From Lumbricus rubellus (Eukaryota > Annelida > Clitellata > Crassiclitellata > Lumbricidae): a stretch of 64,000 bases of DNA. Of the stretch, positions 34,741-44,551 are shown piece after piece; positions within the stretch are counted from its first letter, which is position 1; every line of letters starts with the position of its first letter. The notes below the pieces were generated by a model that worked only from the letters and a program-made list of their open reading frames with translations, was not told the origin of the DNA and did not search any database. Position numbers and translations under genes: made by a program. Location: assembly GCA_945859605.1 (NCBI GenBank), contig OX243817.1, forward strand, positions 19,933,134 to 19,997,133. The letters are read 5' to 3'.

Positions 34741-35363
34741 AGGAATGCGATTCATCTTCGTCGACTGCCCCCATAAACCAGTCTACTGAGGGGACGAATT
34801 CCGTGGGTGTGACTAGAAATAATGACCCGCGTCCAAACCTTCCGCATCATTTTGACGTCACACAACCGTCCAAAGGTTCATCGTACGACGACGAAGACGA
34901 CCTCAGTGACGTCACGGATCATGACTATGACGCCATCTCTAAAATGAAATCGCCGAAGATTTCCGTCCACGAAAGCAATGACGTCATCAACTACGTCACC
35001 GCTGAGGTCACGCGTGCTGTTCCGGAAGTGCTCGACCCGCTTTCAGATCCACTTCCGCTCGGTGGCCAGCACAATGGCGGACAGCGCGATGACGAGGAGG
35101 AGACGTTAGATCCTTCTCGAACCAACAAACATTACAAGGACAACGTAGCGTACGGAAGGGGAGGTGGGACGAAAGCGGAAAAGGAAGTGAAGGGGGCGCG
35201 CATTGACGTCTGGGAATTTGGGGAGGAACGGAAAGGAATTGTGCATATTCACCTCTTCAACTCCGCAGGAGATGGACTAGTCACAGCGGACTGGAGAAAT
35301 ATTATAACGATGCTGCTGCTGTTGTTGACGGTTCTCTTTCAAATGAATGGTTTGTGGAGGTAG
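34741..35363 (+). CDS. Gene 1 exon 14: acidic stalk, hydrophobic tail and stop
   Basis: Acceptor TTCTTCTTCAG, phase 1 in; 206 codons after Glu512, then TAG at 35361. The N-terminal part is Ser/Thr/Asp-rich (YDDEDDLSDVTDHDYDA) with one Cys. The last 20 residues contain IITMLLLLLTVLF, preceded by the small residues NSAGDG, as for a GPI signal, although the final QMNGLWR is unusually polar for one. A single-pass membrane anchor with a very short tail is the alternative. Confidence 0.85.
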
Positions 35364-35520
35364 ACGAAGGAGAGATCGGCCACGCTGCTGCTGCTGTTGG
35401 TAGATCTGTCATTGGTTGAAGTCAACGTTCGGACTGTCTGCAAAATCATAGAAGTGCTGCATTCGAGAAACGACACTGACCACCAGCTGGCGCCACCTAC
35501 TTCCGTTTCTCAGATCTATA

Positions 35521-35526
35521 AATAAA
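35521..35526 (+). terminator. Poly(A) signal of gene 1
   Basis: AATAAA, 158 bp after the stop codon of exon 14. Confidence 0.6.
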
Positions 35527-35919
35527 TATGGATGATATATCGAAGGCCGTTGTTTTTCACAGTCTTTCCCCACAGATCGCCATCTTTATAATTATATTTG
35601 CCGTATACCCGATATATTATATCGTGTCCACTTCTTTCACCTCCTACAATAATATTATTGTCTGCTGAAATTATAGTGATGCAGCATATTTGATACACGT
35701 CGTCCTATCAGATGCTATAGTATTAGCTTTAAGAAAATAGTTGCTCTTGTGTGATGAAGTTTATATCTGTGCGTTTTTGGTTGTCTTTGTAAAGTCCCTT
35801 AAGATCTTTAGTTTTTAGTTCAACTTATTGAATATTTGTGAATTATTACAAACCTCATTATTTTTGTGATGCATCAGTAGCACGGACAGTGGACACATGT
35901 AAGTTGCTATGAGTAATTA

Positions 35920-36071
35920 CAGTGGCGTAGCCAAAGGAGGGTTTGGGGAGATAAAAAAGCCCATTGGCTTAGGAGAAAGCGTTTTTAAAGGTTATTTGTC
36001 CAATTCTATAAGAAAAACAAGCATCCGGCCATAAGACCACCCCCCATAAGAAATTCCTGGCTACGCCACTG
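35920..36071. mobile_element. hAT-like MITE, 152 bp
   Basis: Termini CAGTGGCGTAGCCA / TGGCTACGCCACTG with near-perfect 8-bp flanks AGTAATTA and AGTAATAA. Same family as 6910-7176. Confidence 0.85.
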
Positions 36072-36079
36072 AGTAATAA

Positions 36080-37680
36080 TATATTATAGCGTTGTCAGTG
36101 ACTGTTTTATACGTTTTCTGGGTGCAATCCCCCAATCTGTCCACTGAAAACCAGTTTTCTAGCCTGTCTCCACATCTCCTTCGTATACTGTCCAGTTGAG
36201 TACACTTTGGTACTGGATAGTGCTTTGGTGTACGGGGTTTGTTGTGGTCAACATAATTTCGATGGTAGCCTACTACGGATATGTTACCTTACAAGATTTG
36301 GTTATGATTATATGTGTTATTGGTTTAGTCTGAATTTGTATATGATAATCAATAAACAGCCATTTAACTAATAATCTTGTCTCAGTTTTATTGATGCAAT
36401 TATATTTACAGTCACTTCGCTTCTGCCGGTGCCTAATGCAAAGGAAAATGAACTGATAGCACGCCAAAAACAATCCGTTAAACATGTAAGCTTACATATC
36501 CGGACACTGAAGCAGAGAGGCAGCCAGTGGGGGGTGGGGGGGGCACCAGAGTTTGCAGCCTTACGCGGGTCATATTTTGACGCACTGACTATTTTACTCT
36601 TGACCTGTCTAAGTTTTTACCTGCATAAAATCTTTGGAATTTCTTAAATAATCTTCTTCGTAGACCCATTTCATTTCTTTGATCTGCTGAATAACTCCGT
36701 AAAAAGTATTTCTGGCACTGCTAATAACTGGAAGCAGCTCGTGTTGGGTTAGCATTTGAAGCAGGAAAGTCAGTCGTAAGATTGGAATGAACTAGCATAA
36801 GCAAATCGTAATCATGATCTCGGGATTTCTACAGCGCACACAAAAGCGAAGTCGCGGGAACCAACTTATTCACAGGCTCTTAATTAAAACAAAATCGAAA
36901 GAAAAAGGGTCAAGATCCAGGAATCAAGCAGAGTAAATGCACAGGACGAACAGATATACAAATATACTCTTTGACACACATATAAGCACTTTAAAACTTC
37001 TGTTTGGCCGTGCTGGAGTCGGGAGTGCCTCTGAGTAGTTTCCTTGAAGAGGCGCTATATAAATAGATCTACTTGGATGAATGAATAAGCTTACACATGT
37101 CCGCACACACATGCGTTCTGTTAGGCCCTACAATTATTATCGTTAATGCTACTATTGCACTATTGTTGTTATTAATTGTTGTTGCTATCAGAGATATGAC
37201 TTTATAATGGTTGAATGGTTGCTATTGAAGATGCTGTTTCTTATAATTATAGCCCTACGTCATAACTTAATTTGATTCAATTTTACTTTGAGGAACTTTG
37301 CAATTAATCTGACCAAGACCTCCTTAGAAAATAATATCTTTAAAACTCTAGGCCGCTCCCTCCATGTCAGACGAACGGACGGACGGGTTGATGAATAAAT
37401 AATAAAGTGGTTGAAAAAACGTCTGTGTGACTACAGCAACAACTCGTCTAGACAGAGTGCAATAAAAGCGAAATCCGACATAATATTTGTATCTATTATC
37501 ATCAAACTAAAACGCAACACGACAAGCAAGCGATACATGAAGTATACGAAGTATATATAGCATAATTATACAGAAATGATACAAAACACCATAGAAATCA
37601 TGCCACAAGTATAAGTAATAGTTCTGGATAAAGTCCTGCCGGATCTTATTGTGGCGAAAGGGGCGCGTAGGCTTAATTAT
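36080..37680. other. Intergenic DNA between genes 1 and 2
   Basis: A LINE tail at about 37000-37066 (GGAGTCGGGAGTGCCTCTGA followed by GAAGAGGCGCTATATAA) is the only recognised item. No coding exon supported. Confidence 0.5.
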
Positions 37681-37684
37681 TATA

Positions 37685-38457
37685 CACTGTGTCTACGATA
37701 AAGTAGAACCCAAAATAAAGTGTCATAACTCGGTCAAAACATAGGATTTGTCTGAAATTTGAAACACACCAACAGTGGCAATATTTACACACGATCTTAA
37801 AGCCGATTAGAAATATTCGTGAGTTTGCCAAATTTATGAGTGTTTGAGATGAAGCACCGAAAAATGCAACTTTCCAACATGCAAAAGCTGAAAAGAAGTA
37901 AAATTCGGCTAAATATGCGGCTCAAAATGTAATTTTTTTTCACGAACACACGACCATAGACGTAGAGGTTACTGTTTGATGTCCGGTCGATGATCACCTG
38001 GTCAAACATCTGCCACTCTTCAATCAGATGCGCCCTACGGTTATCGATGTCATGAATACGGGAATGAAAAACGCGCTACTCCGATACATGCACCCGGATC
38101 GAGGTATGGACTGCTAGGGGAATACACAGCTGCGGATATGAAGCCGAGTGTCTTCCGGGACAGCTAATACACTAACACGTCTATGGTTGTGTGTTCGTAA
38201 ACGAAAATGACATTCTGAACACCATTTATTGCTGAATTTTACTTCTTTTCAGCTTTTGCATGTTGGAAAGTTGCATTTTTTGCTGCTGCATCTCAAACGC
38301 TCATAAATTTGGCAAACTCACGAATATTTCTAATCCGCTTTAGGATCTCGTGTAACTATGGCCACTGTTGTTGTGTGTAACATTTCAGGCAAATCCGAAA
38401 CATTTTGACCGAGTTATGACACTTTATTGTGGGTTCTACTTTATCGTAGACACAGTG
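37685..38457. mobile_element. MITE with very long inverted arms
   Basis: Termini CACTGTGTCTACGATAAAGT / ACTTTATCGTAGACACAGTG. TA precedes the left end; the right flank is TT. The arms continue inward over about 240 bp (AGCTTTTGCATGTTGGAAAG on the right mirrors CTTTCCAACATGCAAAAGCT on the left). The CACTGTGTC ends are shared with the elements at 5015 and 34226. Confidence 0.88.
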
Positions 38458-38515
38458 TTTCGTGTCAACATGATCACTTGCTGTGCTCCATCTTAGATTT
38501 AATTTATCTTGTTCT

Positions 38516-38682
38516 GCTGTTGTTGTTGTTGTTGTTGTTGTTGATAATTGGTGCAACTGTTGCTGCTAGTGTTGCTGCTAGTGTTGCTGCTAGTGTTGCT
38601 GCTAGTGTTGCTGCTAGTGTTGCTGCTAGTGTTGCTGCTAGTGTTGCTGCTAGTGTTGCTGCTAGTGTTGCTGCTAGTGTTG
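38516..38682. repeat. TTG run and a perfect 12-bp minisatellite
   Basis: (TTG)n at 38516-38543, then about ten near-identical 12-mers TGTTGCTGCTAG (38559-38682). All frames stay open through it, giving Ala/Ser/Val or Asn/Thr/Ser repeats, which I treat as artefacts. Confidence 0.9.
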
Positions 38683-39257
38683 CTGAGATGAAAACAGCGA
38701 CTATGGCGACAAATTGTAATCATTGTAATGGTACAAAAACTGATAAATTAAAGATAATGATAGGATTGTATAAAAAAACACCAGAATACGGACAAGACGT
38801 TCTAAATACGGAAATTTTACCTGTGTTCAATTGGTGATCGTAATTTTGCTGCATGATCTAAAGACCAAGTAATAATTGAGATGAATATTATTGCGTTTAA
38901 TTCTTAACCAACATGAATGTCAATTTGTGGCAGAACCACACGTGTGTTTCAGTCCTTTTGTATAGGACGAATCAGATAACAAAAAGAACCACATAGTGCG
39001 CTATTGTGCAGAAGCTAAACTCAATTATTGTTAGGCTACTTTACCAACATCTAACATAAAAAAACATATCAAACTCAAACCGTGATAACATTAAGAATCA
39101 TTCGGATCAGTAATTCCAAAGGATTGAGATCCATTCAAATTCCCCTTCCGTTTCGTCTCTTGATCCACACATCCGAATTCAATCAAAGGTTTCTAGTCGT
39201 TGGTGAAGCTAAGAATCCATCCGAACTAAATTCATGAATTCGATCATTCATTTAATA

Positions 39258-39425
39258 GATTTAAATAGCGCCACTTCAAGATACTCAACTCAGAAGCGCC
39301 CCCGACCCAACCCCTGTTAAAGCGAACAGTCTTAAACGTATTCTTCATACACTGACATAATCACGTAGACTACTTCATACACTGACATAATCACATAGAC
39401 TAGGTCTACTTCATACACTGACATC
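39258..39425. repeat. LINE tail fragment and three-copy 29-bp repeat
   Basis: A reversed LINE/SINE tail (TAGCGCCACTTCAAGA, CTCAGAAGCGCCCCCGAC) at 39266-39306, then CTTCATACACTGACATAATCA-type units at about 39343, 39372 and 39408. Confidence 0.65.
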
Positions 39426-39539
39426 GGCAAGTTCGTTCAAATTCACATCTTCAATGTATCCTCAGCGTACAATGTACATGTAGGCTACATTGCACAATCG
39501 AGTACGTTAGTCAAACTTTTTTGCAAAATGCATGATGCA

Positions 39540-39682
39540 GTGCAGGGTGAGAATTGCCGGGGGTTTGTGTGTTTCAACCCCCAGTTTTTTAGAGTCCCAG
39601 AGCAAAGTCTGTTTTCACACCCCCATTCCAAGTGGATCACAATTCACCTTCACCCAGTTATTTTTCCGCAATTCTCACACTG
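39540..39682. mobile_element. MITE-like dispersed repeat (CAGGGTGAGAATT ends)
   Basis: Begins CAGGGTGAGAATTGCCGGGG and ends GCAATTCTCACACTG. Related copies, in opposite orientation, lie at about 48098-48246 and 59466-59606, so this is a dispersed non-coding element. Confidence 0.7.
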
Positions 39683-39991
39683 ATGCGTCGTGTAGTAAGC
39701 ACGATGATTTGTGCCTAAACGCATTTTACAGAGCTGATAATTTACTCTCTCCCTGTAATACATTATATTGATTTATCGACAATATAATTATCTAGCATAA
39801 TATCAAGCACTCTTCCTTATATACATAACATATTCATCGACGTTATACAAAGATGCGACATGAATTACAAATTTCACGGTTCACCACAGTCTTTTCCTTA
39901 GAGCCAGCAGCTATGCAAGGGACAAAAAGCGGATGTCAATCAGCAATGGCGAGTCTTTCCATCTCTTTTCCATGTTGACCTTCTTTGACCT

Positions 39992-41125
39992 TCACTTCCG
40001 CTTTGGTGCTGCGACCTTTCGTTGACCTTGACTGATCCGCTCACTCACATTCCTTCGTTTCTTCTTCTTCTTCTCCTTCATATGCTCCAGATGCGAGATC
40101 TCCTTCATCAGATCTCTCTGCATTCGTCGGATCCTCTCCAGTTCAGTCTTCACTCCCTCGGCGTGACTTCCAGCGTTGCGAGAAGAAGTCGAAACCATTC
40201 CGGAACGTTGTCCTCTTCTTGTCCTGTGTTTGGCCTCGGCTGCCAGGTGTCCCTTCTCGTCGGCATGTCCCCCTCCTCGACCGCGTCCACGGCCAGACAC
40301 CACAGCCACCTCGCTGTCCTGAATCCTGTCGCCCGGTCTGAGACGGGGAGCCAGCGCATAGTTCCTCACCTTCGTTCCCTTGACGGAGAAATCGCTGCGG
40401 TTCTTCTGGTGCTTGTTCTTCCGGTTGTATCGTTGCCTGACCGCAGCCACCACGGCCGCGGTGTTGTCCAGCTTGTCCTGCTCGTGCTTGTGGTGCGCGT
40501 AGCTCTCGGTTCCGGTTCCGGTAAGATGAAGTCGGCTGCCATCTTTGATGTTGTGATGTCCTTTTCGTAGATCGGCAATCTCATTTGTCTTCGACGAGAA
40601 CCCCTTCCCTCCCGAGGAGCGTCCTTTCCCTCCTCCTCCTCCTCCTCCTCCTCCTCTTCCTCTTCCTCCTCCACTGTGCTGTGACAACTTCCGGTCAGCC
40701 TCTTCTAGACGTCGAAGCATCTCCGTGTGGACTCGACCTCCTACTCCGCCTCCTACTCCGAAATCGTGGAACGATCCCATTGGAGTGGCAGGAGTCCTGC
40801 CGTCATTCATCAGACCAATCGGACGCATTTCCATCTTCTCGGGGTTTCTGGCAAGGTGGTCGACGGCGTACTTAGAATTGCTGCTGCTGCTGCTGCTCAT
40901 ACTTGACGGTTGAATGGTTCTGAGGGATGTCACCTGGCGCTTGATTCTTTTCAGTCGAACAAGAGGTGTTTCCTTGACGACGCCTGAGCCAAGCTGCTGA
41001 TGCTGGTGGCCTCCTCCAGCATCGTGTTGCTGAAGTGATGAGGCAGCTGCAGAAGCAGATGCAACAGCTGACTGATGATGATGATGCTCTTGCAGCTGGC
41101 CAGTCTTATGACTCGTAGGCGACAC
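39992..41125 (-). CDS. Gene 2 exon 2: basic His/Gly-rich secreted protein body
   Basis: The acceptor on the minus strand is AACACCAG|GTGTCGCC, so the exon begins with a Val codon, phase 0. It is open for 377 codons to the stop. Order of features (numbering with exon 1): His run EHHHHQ (about 55-59), basic pair sites RLKRIKR (about 99-105), Ser run, Gly/Arg-rich segment (about 190-215), RGRGRGGG (about 318-325), and at the end ELERIRRMQRDLMKEISHLE, a heptad-like helix followed by KEKKKKKRR. The opposite strand also has long open frames, but these are shadows of GC-rich repeats. Possibly an extracellular matrix or precursor protein; function unknown. Confidence 0.7.
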   Translation of the reverse strand: MSPTSHKTGQLQEHHHHQSAVASASAAASSLQQHDAGGGHQHQQLGSGVVKETPLVRLKRIKRQVTSLRTIQPSSMSSSSSSNSKYAVDHLARNPEKMEMRPIGLMNDGRTPATPMGSFHDFGVGGGVGGRVHTEMLRRLEEADRKLSQHSGGGRGRGGGGGGGGGKGRSSGGKGFSSKTNEIADLRKGHHNIKDGSRLHLTGTGTESYAHHKHEQDKLDNTAAVVAAVRQRYNRKNKHQKNRSDFSVKGTKVRNYALAPRLRPGDRIQDSEVAVVSGRGRGRGGGHADEKGHLAAEAKHRTRRGQRSGMVSTSSRNAGSHAEGVKTELERIRRMQRDLMKEISHLEHMKEKKKKKRRNVSERISQGQRKVAAPKRK

Positions 41126-41205
41126 CTGGTGTTCAGGAATGAAACATCAACTAATAATATTTCACCAGTTTAATTGGACTCTCGGCATCCGTCACAATGC
41201 ATCTA

Positions 41206-42607
41206 CAGGGTGGCTCAAAAAAAATGTACCACCGGATAAAATGCGATAACTTCGCAACCGATTGACATTTTTCTCCGAAAATTTCCCAATTTGTAGGGGA
41301 ATGAATTTCCAACAATCCCTGAAAGTTTCGCTTGAAAATTTTCTTGTTTGCAAAAGATACAGCTGTTCAAACTTAAAATTTTGTTTTTTCAAAAATCCAG
41401 AGAATAAAGTTCCAATACAATGAGATTTCATTAAGATTTTTTGCAAATTACATCATAAGAAATGATGATGATGTCCTACGACCTCACTAAGAGCTGTAAA
41501 GAAGCTGTTTATGCAGCAAACTGTTGGTATTTAGTGATATTTTATAGATTATGGACTCAGTTCGTGAATTCATTACTGAACGTCATGGGCAAAGTTTCTG
41601 CGGAAGATAAAATGGAAACTCGGACGCTGCGTGAACAGAGACTGGGACATCGCGTAATCATAGCAAAATACCCAGTGAAAAGTGGAGCCTGAGCATATTG
41701 AAGGCTATCTGTGAACATGTTTATGTAACGAAGATCAGATGTTGGAAGCGAGGCAGGAAGTGGTCGCTTGGTCTGATGGAAAAAGTACGATTTTCAAGAA
41801 ATTCGCTTGGTACCGTAATCGAAAGGGTCAAGTTTGCAAAGCACATCGTGGTTTCAGCATCAGATTTGCTGGCATGTGTCACGGGTGCCAGAAAAGACTG
41901 CATTTAATCCCACTCAGTAGGCTAAATGTCAAACTCATCGCTGAACTCTCTTACCCAGACTCATTGAAGACCAGGTGAGCTCTAACATCTCGTTTTATTT
42001 TCCAGCAGAACAGTGCGCCTGCTTGCTCGCACGGCAAGGCTGATTATGATGACGCTACCTTATTTTTGAAATCCACTCCAGTAAATTTATTGGCAAAGGT
42101 GACTAACAACATCGCCAGACCTTAGCCCTCTTGCTTACCACGTCTGGGAAGCTATGCTGCAAGAATTTCATCCCGAGTTGGAGAACATTGGCTAGCTGAA
42201 GGAAGTCCTGCTGCTAATGTGGGACCAGTTGCCGCAGGACTCGATCAACAAGGCCATACTAAGCTTCACAAAAAGAATTCGAGCTCGTATTAAAGCAGGG
42301 AGTGGACACTCCCATCATACCCCACAATAAACTGCAAAACGTATTTCTGAGGCCGTAGTGAAAAGTGATATCATTTGACATGGAAATCAAGAATTGACGT
42401 TAATCTTTCCACGGAAATTTGAAAAAACCCAGAATCAAAGTTTAAACATCTGTAACTTTTGCAAACATAAAAAGTTTTCAGTGAAACTTTCAGGGATTGT
42501 TGGAAATTCATTCCCCTTCAAATTGGAAAATTTTCGGAGAAAAATTGCAATCGGTTGCAAAGATATTGCATTTTATCCGGTGGTACATTTTTTTTGGAGC
42601 CACCCTG
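41206..42607 (+). mobile_element. Decayed mariner-like transposon in gene 2 intron
   Basis: Termini CAGGGTGGCTCAAAAAAAAT / ATTTTTTTTGGAGCCACCCTG with TA flanks (41204-41205, 42608-42609). Interior frames give transposase-like pieces, for example QQNSAPAC and LPQDSINKAILSFTKRIRAR, broken by stops and shifts. Non-functional. Confidence 0.85.
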
Positions 42608-42959
42608 TAGATTAGCTTGGAATAGGTAAGAATTGTGCTTTAAATACATAGGGTGACACGAAGGTTCGTTCAACGTTTTCAAAATGTGATATCTCAGTAA
42701 CGGCTTTATATTGCTTTATAATATTTGGTCAGTGTATGCATCAGTCAAATGAAATATATTGGTACAAATTAGATTATGATCCGTTCCTTTGTTGCCATTA
42801 TTTATAAGAAAGTGTAAAGAAGACCAGTTTTTGCGGGGAAAAACGGCGTTGATCAAATTAACACAGTAAAGAAAATGTGTATACGCCTAGCCTCGTACGC
42901 AAGCGTGACAACACACTGTTGCTATACCTAGGACATACAGACCTATGGTCCTAGGCTAT

Positions 42960-43440
42960 TAGCGTACACTGTCTCCTTTCTGCCGCACAAATTCTGCCTT
43001 GAATAAGATGGAGAATGCTGCAATCCTGGCTGATTTCAATGCTATGTAATTCGAACGATGGACGGTTTCCGTGTGATTTTGGAAGATTGGGGTAACTTTC
43101 AAAGCGCTGCCACAAAATCGTGATTACTGGGGCTGGATACCCAAGAGCACACTGTTTTGAGGCACAGCTCAGGACTTTTGTGGCGGCGCAAAGTGTGCCT
43201 TGAATAAGATCGAGAATGCTGCAATCCTGACCTATTTCAATGCTATGTAATTCGAGCAAGGGACGGTTTTTGTTGAGTGATTTTGGAGGCATGGTGTGAC
43301 TTTTAAAGCGCCGCCACAAAATCGTGATTACTGGGACTGGATACCCAAGAGCACATTGTTTCTGAGGAGCAGCTCAGAAATTTTCTGGCCGCGCAAAGTC
43401 TGCCTTGAATAAGAGGGAAAATGCTGCAATCCTGACTGAT
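42960..43440. repeat. Tandem repeat of about 203 bp, 2.2 copies
   Basis: The motif TGCCTTGAATAAGA starts at 42995, 43196 and 43401 (periods 201 and 205). The minus strand is open over the first two units (122 codons, with ELHSIEIGQDCSILDLIQG and a diverged copy), because 201 is divisible by three. A mariner-like end GGGTGACACGAAGG lies at about 42651 without a visible partner. Confidence 0.75.
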
Positions 43441-43572
43441 TTTAATAGCACAAGTAGCTGATATTCAGTTCACGTGTTCGCGTTTTCTGTACATACTGAT
43501 TCACTTGATATGATTTTTGTTGATTAGATTAGATATGAATTGAGGAGCACAAAAAAGGATGTGTTGGTCTAC

Positions 43573-43698
43573 CTGTGACTTGTGTCTTGGCAATTGCGAC
43601 TTGACAGCTGATGTTGGTAGAGGACAGACGAGTGAGAGCGATACGATGAGGACGATTCCCTTCACCATTTTTCGATTCATTGCTGCTGATAAAAACAT
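43573..43698 (-). CDS. Gene 2 exon 1: signal peptide
   Basis: Minus-strand ATG at 43698 with in-frame ATGs at 43680 and 43668. The hydrophobic core VKGIVLIVSLSLVCPLPTSA is a good secretion signal with likely cleavage after TSA. The donor is GTCACAG|GTAGAC, phase 0, joining Gln42 to Val43 of exon 2. TTTTTATCAGCAG just before the second ATG could be an acceptor, so the first ATG is not certain. Confidence 0.68.
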
Positions 43699-43739
43699 AT
43701 CTCATCACTTCACCATATCAATTATTGTTAATGAGTAAA

Positions 43740-44080
43740 CAAATTAACAAATCAACAAATTAAGCAACAAATAAACCGAATGTACGAATGATCGAATGAA
43801 AGATCGAATGAATGGTGGAAGGAATGAGTGGATGAATGCATGAATTAATTAATTAATGAGTGGGTGAATGCATGAATGAATGGATGAACGGATGAATGAA
43901 TAGATGAATGGATGAATGAATGGATGAATGCATGAATTAATTAATTAATGAGTGGGTGAATGGATGAATGAACGGATGAATGAATGGATGAATGAATGGA
44001 TGAATGGATGAATGAATTTATGAATAGATGAGTGAATGGATGAATGGATGAGTGGATGAATGAATGGATGAATGCTTCTA
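43740..44080. repeat. GAATGGAT tetranucleotide-type array
   Basis: Interrupted ATGAATGGATGA repeats, with short AATTAATTAATGAGTGGGTG inserts occurring twice (43845-43870 and 43935-43960). Confidence 0.85.
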
Positions 44081-44551
44081 AACTAATTCGTCAGTTTCAC
44101 CTCAACTGACGCAATTATAAAGACTTGACATTACGACTAACTACATCAGATGTTAGTGCCATAGTTTTTAGCGAGCGGGCCTATGACTATAATAGGCTTC
44201 CAACTCAACATGGACCTATACCAATGACTGACCTAGTAATAGTAGGCAATTATTATTATCAGGTTTAAGAGGCTACTTCTAGCTTTTACTCATTTCAAAC
44301 ATCGCATACATTTGTAGGTCTGCATGTGCACTGTGCACTGTGCACACAATGCACTGTTTTCTGAAAACGACATGAGGGTTTGCTCATGCTATTGCTGCTT
44401 TGTTTCTTCTTCTATTTGCAACGTATAATTTGCTTGTTGTGTTTTCTGCTGAACCTTAAAATTGTAATTTGGTTTCGTAGTTAAGTAAAATCAGATGCAT
44501 TCTGATGTTTCCTACGGCTAAATATTAGGCCTACTAGTAACTGATCATCAT

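Larger units (their letters stand above)
3534..35363 (+). other. Gene 1: 14-exon gene for a secreted, two-block cysteine-rich surface protein
   Basis: CDS exons: 3534-3624, 20641-20782, 22739-22806, 23235-23315, 25148-25321, 25953-26062, 27582-27690, 28046-28286, 30172-30236, 31007-31072, 31344-31514, 31984-32090, 32427-32535, 34741-35363. Together they make 2157 nt, 718 codons plus stop, with every junction in phase. The protein has a signal peptide (about 1-28), block 1 (31-258), block 2 (259-511), an acidic stalk (512-695) and a hydrophobic tail (about 699-711). Cysteine spacing and motifs such as CRFP..W.GR.FQSG, CPFR..Y.F.Y, LECLATWKDG and QYRCF resemble, from memory, the uncharacterised DUF7042-DUF7045 secreted proteins. 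No biochemical function is known to me. Exons 2-7 and 8-13 share the same intron phases, pointing to internal duplication. Exon 1 is the least certain part because of its 17-kb intron. A poly(A) signal AATAAA lies at 35521-35526. Confidence 0.8.
39992..43698 (-). other. Gene 2: two-exon gene for a secreted basic protein
   Basis: CDS exons on the minus strand are 43698-43573 and 41125-39992, joined in phase 0, giving 419 codons plus stop (413 if the second ATG is used). The protein has a signal peptide, a His/Gln/Ala/Ser-rich segment, furin-like sites, a Gly/Arg-rich low-complexity core and a Lys-rich C-terminal coiled coil. I recognise no family. The 2.4-kb intron holds a decayed mariner and a tandem repeat. 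Confidence 0.7.

Noticed and set aside
40022..40875. Plus-strand open frames opposite gene 2 exon 2
   Set aside because: Shadow frames of a GC-rich, low-complexity exon; the minus strand has the signal peptide and in-phase splice sites.
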